Positions 5,295 through 11,236 of a stretch of 11,236 nt of DNA are shown here, piece by piece; position 1 is the first letter of the stretch; each line of letters opens with the position of its first letter. The notes under the pieces were generated by a model that saw only the letters and a program-made list of their open reading frames with translations, had not been told where the DNA came from and did not search any database. This DNA is from Synechococcus sp. MED650 (GTDB taxonomy: Bacteria > Cyanobacteriota > Cyanobacteriia > PCC-6307 > Cyanobiaceae): contig NZHI01000016.1 in the NCBI GenBank assembly GCA_002691345.1, positions 4,339-15,574 of the forward strand. Reading direction: 5' to 3'. A program made the position numbers and the translations under genes.

Positions 5295-5537
5295 TTAATA
5301 AACGTCGTAACGAACGCCGCGGTAGCGCAGTTCACGACCTTCAGTCGCCACCTGCTGCTCGGATTGATGCTCGTAGGTCACGCCCCGGTAGCGCAGGATG
5401 CGGCGCTTCTGGCCCATTGGAGTGTGCACGGCATCGATGTGTTCGCGCCCCTGATAGGTCGTTGTCATCTGACGCCGAGCATGCTCGAGCGCCTGCACTC
5501 TTTCTTTACGGGCCTTGATCAGTTGCAGGGTATTCAT
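5295..5537 (-). CDS. DUF4278 protein with duplicated RYRGV-Y motif
   Basis: 80 aa from ATG 5537, with a strong GGAGGAG ribosome binding site 7 nt upstream. The first 35 residues are basic and helical (IKARKERVQALEHARRQM). Two copies of the DUF4278 signature follow: ILRYRGVTYEHQ at 47-58 and ELRYRGVRYDVY at 69-80. The motif L-x-Y-R-G-x-x-Y is common in cyanobacterial small proteins; its function is not known. The two motifs are also visible as related DNA (GGTAGCGCAG on the plus strand in both), which points to an internal duplication. Its transcript ends at the terminator at 5247-5270. It is divergent from the kinase-like gene at 5704, with a 166-nt shared upstream region. Confidence 0.85.
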   Translation of the reverse strand: MNTLQLIKARKERVQALEHARRQMTTTYQGREHIDAVHTPMGQKRRILRYRGVTYEHQSEQQVATEGRELRYRGVRYDVY

Positions 5538-5544
5538 TTGTGTT

Positions 5545-5551
5545 CTCCTCC
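5545..5551 (-). promoter_or_regulatory. Strong Shine-Dalgarno site of the DUF4278 gene
   Basis: GGAGGAG on the minus strand, 7 nt from ATG 5537. It fixes the start of the 80-aa protein. Confidence 0.7.
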
Positions 5552-5590
5552 AGCGCCCACGCCCCCGTTGCTTGACATGGGTCTGACTGC

Positions 5591-5606
5591 AGCCTCAAGC
5601 GAGGCT
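5591..5606. repeat. Perfect 6-bp inverted repeat in the divergent upstream region
   Basis: AGCCTC-AAGC-GAGGCT lies 54 nt upstream of the DUF4278 start and 98 nt upstream of the kinase-like gene. It could be an operator or a leader hairpin of either transcript. No T-tract follows. Confidence 0.35.
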
Positions 5607-5703
5607 CAACGTTCTTGAACCATAACCCATTTCTGTATCTGTTGCTACTTTTTCATCAACTCGTTGTGATCGGCGCTGCCACGATGAGCTCCAATGGCTT
5701 GGT

Positions 5704-6300
5704 TTGGATGTGAGTGCAGATGTGCCAGTTGTCTGCATCTGCGGTCCATCCGCTGCCGGTAAGACAACCTTCACTGCCGATGTGGCCGATCGCCTCCGGC
5801 AACAGGGGCGCACTCCGCTGCTGATGGCCTGCGACGACTACTACCGCTCGGGATGGAAACCAGATCCGCGGTTTGGTTTCGATACGATTGATGCCATTGA
5901 TGGGGAAGCACTCAGCCTCGATCTGGCTGCAGCCCGCTACCGCCAGCTCCAGCGATTGCGCACCTACGACATGCGCGAAAGACGCGTGGGTTGCCGAACC
6001 GTTTCATTCCCCTACGACGTGATCCTGCTGGAAGGTGCTTATGGCCCTCAGCTGCTGGTTGGGGTTGTTCCCCTGGCATTGCTTGTCTATGTCGATGCAT
6101 GGCTGCCGCGTCGGCTGCTGCGGCGTCTCAAGCGGGATGTGATCGAACGGAAACGCACGCCGCAGTACGTGATTCGACAGATGCTCGCGGAAATGCTTCC
6201 AGGGGAACGACAGTTCATTCATTCACTGCAGGACCACGCTGACGTAGTGATTCGATCTCCTGAGCGAGATGTGACAAAGGTGATGGCACGAATTGGTTGA
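5704..6300 (+). CDS. P-loop uridine kinase / phosphoribulokinase-like protein
   Basis: 198 aa from TTG 5704; GTG 5710 is an equally likely start, and no strong ribosome binding site decides. The nucleotide-binding loop is GPSAAGKTT at 14-22. A substrate-side motif, DDYYRSG, lies at 44-50, matching the D-x-Y-Y element of uridine kinases. FDTIDAIDGEAL at 59-70 resembles the F-D-x-P-D-A-x-D element. The second strand motif, DVILLEGAYG, is at 105-114, and the basic lid (RRLKRDVIERKR) at 140-151. The length is right for the uridine kinase family. The pattern supports ATP-dependent phosphorylation of a small hydroxyl substrate; whether that is uridine is not shown. It is 33 nt upstream of the ferredoxin gene, so the two may be co-transcribed. 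Confidence 0.85.
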   Translation: MDVSADVPVVCICGPSAAGKTTFTADVADRLRQQGRTPLLMACDDYYRSGWKPDPRFGFDTIDAIDGEALSLDLAAARYRQLQRLRTYDMRERRVGCRTVSFPYDVILLEGAYGPQLLVGVVPLALLVYVDAWLPRRLLRRLKRDVIERKRTPQYVIRQMLAEMLPGERQFIHSLQDHADVVIRSPERDVTKVMARIG

Positions 6301-6333
6301 TGTCGCTAACAAACGGACAGGATTTTTCCTCTC

Positions 6334-6618
6334 ATGGCTTCCTACAAGATCAGCATCGAAGGCGGTTCCTCATTCGAGTGTGCCGATGATGTCTACATCC
6401 TCGACGCTGCGGAAGAAGCGGGCGTTGACTTGCCATATTCCTGCAGGGCCGGTGCCTGCTCCACCTGTGCCGGCAAGCTGACCAGTGGGTCCGTCGATCA
6501 GACCGATCAGAGCTTTTTGGATGACGAGCAGGTTGGTCAGGGTTTTGCCTTGCTCTGCGTCAGCTACCCAACAGCTGACTGCGTGATCAAAACCAACGTT
6601 GAAGACGAGCTGGCCTGA
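6334..6618 (+). CDS. petF: Plant-type [2Fe-2S] ferredoxin
   Basis: 94 aa from ATG 6334. The cluster ligands are cysteines 37, 42, 45 and 75 in C-x4-C-x2-C-x29-C, the exact pattern of photosynthetic ferredoxins, within [15 protein letters not shown]. The acidic surface (DDEQ, VEDELA) fits docking to photosystem I, FNR and other partners. The length is close to that of classical cyanobacterial PetF (about 96-99 aa). Cyanobacteria carry several ferredoxins, so the symbol is by family and the specific paralogue is not established. Two further cysteines (16 and 83) are not ligands. The stop codon directly abuts the convergent stop codon of endonuclease III. It may be read from its own promoter or with the kinase-like gene. 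Confidence 0.92.
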   Translation: MASYKISIEGGSSFECADDVYILDAAEEAGVDLPYSCRAGACSTCAGKLTSGSVDQTDQSFLDDEQVGQGFALLCVSYPTADCVIKTNVEDELA

Positions 6619-6625
6619 TCAGGCC
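6612..6625. repeat. 14-bp perfect palindrome spanning two convergent stop codons
   Basis: GGCCTGATCAGGCC contains the TGA of the ferredoxin gene (6616-6618) and the reverse TCA of endonuclease III (6619-6621). It is a perfect palindrome with no loop and no T-tract. Confidence 0.6.
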
Positions 6626-7272
6626 TTACGCGTGATCACAGGGCGACGGCGGTTCGGGTATAGCTCTTTGCAAAGAGGGCACACCCGGCCGTCACAGCCA
6701 CGTGCTGTACAGAACTCGCGGCCGTAAAAAATAATCTGCAGGTGCAACTTGTTCCATTGATCCTCAGGGAACAGGCGTTTGAGATCCTGCTCAGTTCTTG
6801 TCACGTTGCTTCCATCGCTGAGCCCCCAGCGTTGGGCAAGTCGATGAATGTGGGTATCAACAGGAAAGGCTGGAACACCGAAGGCCTGAGACATCACCAC
6901 GCTGGCGGTTTTGTGACCGACACCCGGCAGGGATTCAAGTTCCTCGAAACTCCTGGGCACCTCCCCCCCATACACGGTGATCAGAATCTGAGACAGCCGA
7001 CGCACGTTTTTAGCCTTGGTCTTTGCCAAACCCAGCTGGCGGATCATCCCGAGAATCTCCTCGTCCTCCAGTGCAGCCATGGCAGCCGGAGTGGGGCCTG
7101 CTGCAAACAAGGCGGGAGTGACCTCATTCACCTTTTTATCGGTGCACTGCGCGCTGAGCAGCACCGCAATCAGCAAGGTGAAGGGATCAGTGTGATCCAG
7201 AGGGATCGGGGTTTCCGGGTACTGCTCATTGAGCCGTTGCATCACCAAGGCAACCCGTTCCGACTTGAGCAA
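6619..7272 (-). CDS. nth: Endonuclease III (DNA glycosylase / AP lyase)
   Basis: 217 aa, near the 211-residue length of the E. coli enzyme. It removes oxidised pyrimidines and cuts abasic sites in base excision repair. The helix-hairpin-helix is LPGVGHKTA at 115-123, with catalytic lysine 121. The catalytic aspartate is D139 in VDTHIHRLAQRWG, and the N-terminal DPFTLLIAVLLSAQCTDKKVN is standard. The cluster region is unusual: cysteines lie at 188, 193, 198 and 201 (C-x4-C-x4-C-x2-C) rather than C-x6-C-x2-C-x5-C, and no cysteine follows. The start is TTG 7272; no ATG is in frame nearby, and the frame is open upstream to a TGA without a usable start. It is divergent from mntC with 106 nt between them. 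Confidence 0.94.
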   Translation of the reverse strand: MLKSERVALVMQRLNEQYPETPIPLDHTDPFTLLIAVLLSAQCTDKKVNEVTPALFAAGPTPAAMAALEDEEILGMIRQLGLAKTKAKNVRRLSQILITVYGGEVPRSFEELESLPGVGHKTASVVMSQAFGVPAFPVDTHIHRLAQRWGLSDGSNVTRTEQDLKRLFPEDQWNKLHLQIIFYGREFCTARGCDGRVCPLCKELYPNRRRPVITRKA

Positions 7273-7340
7273 TGCTCCGAGGCGTTCATTGCATTTCAGC
7301 AGGGCAGGGGCATCAACAACGAAGAGGTGTCAGCAGTCGT

Positions 7341-7388
7341 AGGAGGATGAATCAGCGGATGCATAACTCCCAGCGCCGATGCGCTTGA
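7341..7388 (+). promoter_or_regulatory. Strong Shine-Dalgarno with a mini-frame overlapping the mntC start
   Basis: AGGAGG (7341-7346) is the best ribosome binding sequence near mntC, yet it is 32 nt from the mntC ATG. A 13-codon frame begins at ATG 7347, with a second ATG at 7359 (12 nt from the AGGAGG). It ends at TGA 7386-7388, overlapping the mntC start at 7379. It could be a translated leader peptide, or the sequence may be incidental. Confidence 0.3.
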
Positions 7389-8311
7389 TTCGAAATGGCT
7401 GCATAACCGCAGCTTTGCTTTTGTGCAGCGTTGTGGGGCTGTCTTGCCGGGATCGATCAATCCCCGCGGCCGAGGACGGACGGCCCAAGGTTCTCACCAC
7501 CTTCACGGTGCTGGCAGATCTGGCCCGGAATGTTGCTGGAGACAGGCTGCAGGTGCAGTCGATTGTGAAACCTGGATCGGAGATTCATGGTTACCAGCCG
7601 ACGCCCAGTGATATCGAGGGTGCCAGCGATGCCGATCTGATCATTGAGAACGGGCTCGGCCTGGAGTTGTGGTTTCGACGCTTCACCGCTGCAGCAGGGC
7701 CGGTTCCCACCCTGACTCTGGCCGGAGCCATGGACCCGCTGCTGATCAGCGAAGACGCGTACGCCGGCAAACCCAACCCCCATGCCTGGATGTCGCCGAA
7801 ACGCACCATGGCCTATGTGGATCGGTTGGAGCAGGCCTTCACGCGATTGGACCCTGCCGGTGCTGAGACTTACAGCGCCAATGCAGCGGCCTACAAGGCC
7901 CAATTGCAGGAGCTTGACGTGGATCTCCGGAACACCATCGAAGCGCTTCCAGCCAACCGCAGGCTTCTGGTCAGTTGTGAGGGAGCCTTCAGTTATCTCG
8001 CTGCCGATTACGGCCTGGAGGAGGCTTACCTCTGGCCGGTGAATGCTGAAAGTGAGGTCACCCCAAAACGGATGGCGCGATTGATCGACACCATCCGCGA
8101 GCGCCGAGTACCGGCTGTGTTCTGCGAAAGCACGGTGAGCGACCAGGCCCAGCGTGAGGTTGCAGCAGCAACCGGGGCGCGGTTCGGGGGCACGTTCTAC
8201 GTCGATTCCTTATCGGATTCAGAGGGTCCTGCTCCCACCCTGCTGAAGCTGCAGCGTCACAATGTTGATCTGATCCGTCGAGGTCTTGGCGTGGAGGGGA
8301 GCAACAGATGA
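7379..8311 (+). CDS. mntC: Manganese ABC transporter substrate-binding protein
   Basis: 310 aa of the cluster A-I (ZnuA/TroA/MntC) binding-protein family. The metal ligands fit manganese type: H70 (EIHGYQPTP), H135 (NPHAWMSP), E201 (SCEGAFSYLA) and D276 (YVDSLSD). The intervals of 65, 66 and 75 residues equal those between H89, H154, E220 and D295 of Synechocystis MntC. Cysteines 200 and 249 reproduce the spacing of the MntC disulfide (C219-C268), next to the glutamate ligand. A glutamate instead of the third histidine of ZnuA argues against zinc. The N-terminus (residues 1-23) is a signal peptide with a possible lipobox ending GLSC, so the protein is probably membrane-tethered in the periplasm. 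Its stop overlaps the start of the ATPase gene (ATGA). No clear metal-regulator operator is recognised. Confidence 0.93.
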   Translation: MRLIRNGCITAALLLCSVVGLSCRDRSIPAAEDGRPKVLTTFTVLADLARNVAGDRLQVQSIVKPGSEIHGYQPTPSDIEGASDADLIIENGLGLELWFRRFTAAAGPVPTLTLAGAMDPLLISEDAYAGKPNPHAWMSPKRTMAYVDRLEQAFTRLDPAGAETYSANAAAYKAQLQELDVDLRNTIEALPANRRLLVSCEGAFSYLAADYGLEEAYLWPVNAESEVTPKRMARLIDTIRERRVPAVFCESTVSDQAQREVAAATGARFGGTFYVDSLSDSEGPAPTLLKLQRHNVDLIRRGLGVEGSNR

Positions 8312-9066
8312 TGCGGATTGAGGCTGATCAACTCTGCGTTGATTACAACGGCACTGTCGCGTTGTACGACGCCAGCCTGAATCTGCCTGAAGGTTGCATC
8401 TGCGGACTCGTCGGCATGAATGGCGCCGGTAAATCCACGTTTTTCAAAGCACTGACCGGGTTTGTTCGTCCGTCCCGAGGGCGGATCCGGATCAATGGTT
8501 GCAGCGTGGCTGAGGCACAGCGGCAACAAACCGTGGCCTACGTACCGCAGAGCGAAGGGGTGGATTGTCAGTTCCCCGTCTCGGTTTGGGATGTGGTGAT
8601 GATGGGCCGTTATGGATCGATGAATGCGCTGCGGATTCCCCGCAGCTCCGATCGTGTGGCCGTTCGAGATGCCTTGGAACGTGTTGATCTTCTCGATCTC
8701 TGCCGCAGGCCGATCGGCACCCTTTCCGGTGGACAACGCAAACGAACGTTCCTGGCCCGTGCCATTGCGCAACGGGCTGACGTGTTCTTGCTCGATGAGC
8801 CTTTCAACGGGGTTGATGTGCGCACAGAAAAGCTGATGGCCCAGCTGTTTCTTCAGTTCCGCGATGAAGGTCGCACCATCCTCATCTCGACCCATGATCT
8901 CAGCCACGTGCGCGATTTCTGCGACCTGGTGGTGCTGATCAACAAGACAGTTCTTGCCTATGGCGAAACCTCAGAGATCTTCACCCCTGAAAATCTCGCC
9001 ATGACGTTCGGCGGCTTGCCCCCTGATTTGTTGACCGGCAACAGTTCTCCGGAAGACTCACTCTGA
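8308..9066 (+). CDS. mntA: Manganese ABC transporter ATP-binding protein
   Basis: 252 aa, starting at ATG 8308 overlapping the mntC stop, so translation is coupled. The ATPase motifs are complete: Walker A GMNGAGKST at 36-44, Q-loop glutamine 81 in YVPQSEGVD, signature LSGGQ at 139-143, Walker B VFLLDEP at 159-165 and switch histidine 196 in STHD. The PQSEGVDCQFPVSVWDVVMMGRYG segment is typical of zinc/manganese importers. It would energise uptake of metal bound by MntC. The expected next gene, the MntB permease, is not present: the following gene is on the other strand and overlaps this 3' end by 9 nt. The membrane component must be encoded elsewhere or be lost. Confidence 0.93.
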   Translation: MMRIEADQLCVDYNGTVALYDASLNLPEGCICGLVGMNGAGKSTFFKALTGFVRPSRGRIRINGCSVAEAQRQQTVAYVPQSEGVDCQFPVSVWDVVMMGRYGSMNALRIPRSSDRVAVRDALERVDLLDLCRRPIGTLSGGQRKRTFLARAIAQRADVFLLDEPFNGVDVRTEKLMAQLFLQFRDEGRTILISTHDLSHVRDFCDLVVLINKTVLAYGETSEIFTPENLAMTFGGLPPDLLTGNSSPEDSL

Positions 9067-9294
9067 GCCGAGAGCCATCACCCGGTTGAGAACCTCCTGT
9101 TTGATCCGGGCGCGGTCGCGCTCCACGTAGATCTCCACCCAGTGTTCGGGTTTCGATTTCTGGCGGAGACGCTCCAAGGGTTCCTCGATCTCGGTCAACA
9201 CGCTGTCGATGAAAGCGTCGGGGTTGTCCCCGAAGCTGTCGTACCGGTTCAGTGCCTTATCGAGCACCTTGATCAGTCGGCTGGCGCGGTTCAT
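9058..9294 (-). CDS. 78-aa protein coupled to SPFH gene
   Basis: ATG at 9294 overlaps the TGA of the preceding SPFH gene by the ATGA arrangement, so it is probably translated with it. The protein is highly charged and helical (RASRLIKVLDKALNRYD, then DSVLTEIEEPLERLRQKS) with one aromatic patch (EHWVEIYVERDRARIKQEV). There is no cysteine, signal peptide or membrane segment. I do not recognise a family. Its position at the end of a flotillin-like operon suggests a cytoplasmic partner of the scaffold, which is inference. Its last 9 nt overlap the end of the convergent mntA gene. Confidence 0.75.
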   Translation of the reverse strand: MNRASRLIKVLDKALNRYDSFGDNPDAFIDSVLTEIEEPLERLRQKSKPEHWVEIYVERDRARIKQEVLNRVMALGSE

Positions 9295-10517
9295 GATTCA
9301 GGATCTGGTTGAGGCGTGGTGGATGGAAGCCGTAAACCGGTGCTCTCCTGCAGCTGTTTGAGCAGGGTTGCGATTGAGAGGGTGTTGCCGCCATCTTTCT
9401 GCGCGACCAAGTTCACCTCCTCCACTTCGATCGGTTGAACGGTTTCGCTCAGCATTGTTAGCAGCGGCTCCAGCTTCTGGAGCAGAAACAGGCGCTTGGC
9501 GTCATCGCCGGATCGTTTCAGGGATTCCACGAGGTCCTGAAGGCCCTCGGCCTGAGAACGCCCCTGTTCCACAATCGTGGCGGCCTCACCCTTCGCTTCA
9601 GCAATCATCGTTTGGCATTCCGATTCCGCCGGGGCAACGATGTCGGCCTGCAGCTGTTCGGTGACCTGCTTGATCCTTTCCTGCTGCACGGGAACTTCCG
9701 CTTCAGCACGGGCGAGATCCGCCCCCACGCTGGCCTCCACTTCAGCCACCACGGCTGCCCGGCGGGTGAGGGCATCAGTGGTTCGTTTCTCGGCGTTGGC
9801 GGTGGCGATCGCCAGATCTTTGTCGAGGCGTCGGAGGGCCGTGATCCTGTTGTTTTCAGCCTGCTTCACCAAAGACTGCGACTTGGCTTCGGCTTCTGCG
9901 ATGCGTGAATCGCGTTTGAGCTCCACCAGCTGCTTTCGGCCGATGGAGTCGAGATAACGCACATCATCGGAGATGTTCTGGATCTGAAGGGTATCCAGCA
10001 CCAACCCGAGCTTTTGCAGATCATCTTCCGCTTCCTCCAGCAGCGTGCGCGCGAAGGTGATTTTGTCTTCATTGAGTTGCTCCGGTGTGAGGCTCGACAT
10101 CACCCCGCGCAGATTGCCTTCCAGGGTCTCCTTGGCGATGTGGCGGATCTCATCTTGGCTTTTGCCGATCAGCCGCTCAATGGCGTTGTGGATCCCGGGT
10201 TCATCGCCGGAGATCTTGATGTTCGCAACGCCTGAGACATTCAGAGGAATGCCACCTTTCGAGTAGGCGTTATCAACCCGAAGGTCGATGATCATGTTGC
10301 TCAGATCCAGTCGCATCACCTCTTCAAGCAGAGGGATTCGCAGGGCACTGCCACCACGAACGGTGCGGTACCCCACTTTTTGGCCTGTTCCGGTCGTGCG
10401 CCGCAGACCCGCAAAGATCAGCACTTCGCTGGGCTGACAGATGTAGTAGAGCTGACGCAGGAGAACCACGAAGGCCCAGAAGCCAGCGGCTCCCGTGAGT
10501 CCAATAGCGATGAACAT
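9291..10517 (-). CDS. SPFH/Band 7 (flotillin-like) membrane scaffold protein
   Basis: 408 aa from ATG 10517, with AAGGAGGG and a 6-nt spacer. Residues 3-22 form one membrane helix (IAIGLTGAAGFWAFVVLL). A SPFH/Band 7 domain runs from about 28 to 190 (QPSEVLIFAGLRR, PLNVSGVANIKISGDEP, ISDDVRYLDSIGRKQL). From 195 to about 330 there is a long Ala/Glu/Lys-rich coiled coil, and the end is a proline-rich tail. This is the flotillin/YqiK architecture, in which oligomers line membrane microdomains; a specific role here is not known. Its start shares one base with the stop of the paralogue upstream and its stop overlaps the start of the 78-aa gene, so the three are one coupled operon. Confidence 0.88.
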   Translation of the reverse strand: MFIAIGLTGAAGFWAFVVLLRQLYYICQPSEVLIFAGLRRTTGTGQKVGYRTVRGGSALRIPLLEEVMRLDLSNMIIDLRVDNAYSKGGIPLNVSGVANIKISGDEPGIHNAIERLIGKSQDEIRHIAKETLEGNLRGVMSSLTPEQLNEDKITFARTLLEEAEDDLQKLGLVLDTLQIQNISDDVRYLDSIGRKQLVELKRDSRIAEAEAKSQSLVKQAENNRITALRRLDKDLAIATANAEKRTTDALTRRAAVVAEVEASVGADLARAEAEVPVQQERIKQVTEQLQADIVAPAESECQTMIAEAKGEAATIVEQGRSQAEGLQDLVESLKRSGDDAKRLFLLQKLEPLLTMLSETVQPIEVEEVNLVAQKDGGNTLSIATLLKQLQESTGLRLPSTTPQPDPES

Positions 10518-11236
10518 CAGAGCCCTCCTTTGGAGTTGGTGTTGGTCAGGGTGTCCAGCAGATCGATCCCAAGGATCTGGTGCACTTGCTCGAAGAACTG
10601 GCGAACAACCCGATGGTTCAGTTCCACAAGACTCGCCAGGCTGCTGGCGTCATTGCCGTCCAGAGCAGTGATGCGCTTCAGGGTGATCCGGCCGGGCAGG
10701 CGTGTTGCCTGATCCAGCACCATTTCGATCTGCTGGAGCAGGAACACCAGCTCGGCGGTGCTGCCGGCGTCTTCCCAGACCTTGGTGAGCAGGTCGTTCA
10801 CCAGGGCACTGGCTTTGACATCCTCGGCAGTCGCCGCTGCCTGACCACGGGCCCGCAATTCCTTGGCCTTCTGGTTGGCCTGAGCCGGCAGAACTTCCTC
10901 AGCCTGAAGTCTCAGGCGCTCGAGTTGGGCACGAACCTTTTGGAGCTTCTGCTCCGCCCGCGCCCGGGCCTCAAGTTCGGCAGCGGCAGTGCGTTCCTCT
11001 TCGGAACGGGCCGTCTTCTCCATGTCTGCCACGCGGGTGCGCACATCGTTGTCCTTCTGGAGAACAACGGTTTCCGCTTCCGTGCGCACCACTTCGGAGA
11101 CTTCCTCCATTTCCGCCTCCACCCGCTCGGCTTGGCCGATCGCTTCGGCTTCAGCGATCTCGGCATCCCGAACAATCTGAGCAACGCGCCGGCGGCTGAT
11201 CGAGTTCAGATAATCAACATCGTCTGACACGCTCTG
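10517..11236 (-). CDS. Second SPFH/flotillin-like protein, N-terminus outside the window
   Basis: Only the last 239 residues are present; the frame runs off the window end. The visible start, SVSDDVDYLNSISRRRVAQ, aligns with ISDDVRYLDSIGRKQLVEL of the neighbouring SPFH protein, which marks the end of the SPFH domain. The coiled coil that follows is longer in continuous charge (residues 25-140, many Ala/Glu/Arg heptads), and the C-terminal part (LVFLLQQIEMVLDQATRLPG) parallels LFLLQKLEPLLTMLSETVQP of the partner. The two are therefore tandem paralogues, probably forming mixed oligomers, which is inference. The stop codon TGA shares its last base with the ATG of the next gene (TGATG), indicating translational coupling. 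Confidence 0.85.
   Translation of the reverse strand, partial: QSVSDDVDYLNSISRRRVAQIVRDAEIAEAEAIGQAERVEAEMEEVSEVVRTEAETVVLQKDNDVRTRVADMEKTARSEEERTAAAELEARARAEQKLQKVRAQLERLRLQAEEVLPAQANQKAKELRARGQAAATAEDVKASALVNDLLTKVWEDAGSTAELVFLLQQIEMVLDQATRLPGRITLKRITALDGNDASSLASLVELNHRVVRQFFEQVHQILGIDLLDTLTNTNSKGGL
10523..10530 (-). promoter_or_regulatory. Shine-Dalgarno site of the SPFH gene inside the upstream gene
   Basis: AAGGAGGG on the minus strand, 6 nt before ATG 10517 and within the last codons of the upstream paralogue. It supports independent re-initiation at the junction. Confidence 0.7.

Noticed and set aside
5615..5641. TTGAAC and TATCTG as a promoter for the kinase-like gene
   Set aside because: The 15-nt spacing is short and the match is weak; not enough to call a promoter.
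9565..9573. TGTTCCACA one-mismatch DnaA box
   Set aside because: A one-mismatch match inside the SPFH coding sequence; such hits are expected at about two or more per window by chance.
9805..9812. GCGATCGC octamer (HIP1-like)
   Set aside because: Only one copy was noticed, within coding sequence; consistent with chance.

Overview
The window reads as chromosomal DNA of a picocyanobacterium, most likely of the marine Synechococcus/Cyanobium group. This is an inference from gene content: a plant-type [2Fe-2S] ferredoxin, an MntC-type manganese-binding protein, a DUF4278 (RYRGV-Y) protein, many tiny conserved-looking proteins, GC-rich third codon positions and compact spacing. No tRNA, rRNA, CRISPR array, transposase or phage gene is visible.

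Layout. Positions 1-892 are poorly coding: a possible gene tail ends at 114, followed by a weak candidate for a small exported protein (126-308) whose frame looks interrupted. Positions 893-1652 carry three small plus-strand genes (81, 53 and 47 aa). The 53-aa protein has a C-x-C-x2-C motif. Positions 1656-2396 hold two minus-strand genes: an unknown 78-aa protein and a DCC/DUF393 thiol-redox protein. The latter diverges, only 14 bp from start to start, from a 117-aa exported protein (2411-2764). A 61-aa zinc-ribbon-like protein lies at 2784-2969 (minus). Positions 2970-3339 are non-coding and structured: a long hairpin whose outer arms resemble cyanobacterial DnaA boxes, then a 14-nt tandem repeat. 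Two small plus-strand genes follow (3340-3537, and a one-helix membrane peptide at 3701-3826).

Positions 3817-5229 (minus) encode an exported SxxK serine hydrolase of the beta-lactamase/6-aminohexanoate-dimer-hydrolase class. An intrinsic terminator ends the upstream DUF4278 gene just before the hydrolase start codon. Divergently, 5704-6618 carries a P-loop nucleoside-kinase-like protein and a ferredoxin. The ferredoxin is tail-to-tail with endonuclease III (6619-7272), with no bases between the stop codons. Divergent from nth are mntC and mntA (7379-9066), the binding protein and ATPase of a manganese ABC importer. The usual permease gene is not next to them.

Positions 9058-11236 (minus) form a tightly coupled cluster: two tandem SPFH/flotillin-like paralogues, the first cut by the window end, and a 78-aa protein, with start and stop codons overlapping at both junctions. 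This looks like a membrane-scaffold operon with a small accessory protein.

The most interesting points are the DnaA-box hairpin region, the cluster of tiny genes including two shorter than 60 residues, the near-exact match of the MntC ligand and disulfide spacing alongside an absent permease gene, the odd cysteine spacing in endonuclease III, and the coupled SPFH operon.
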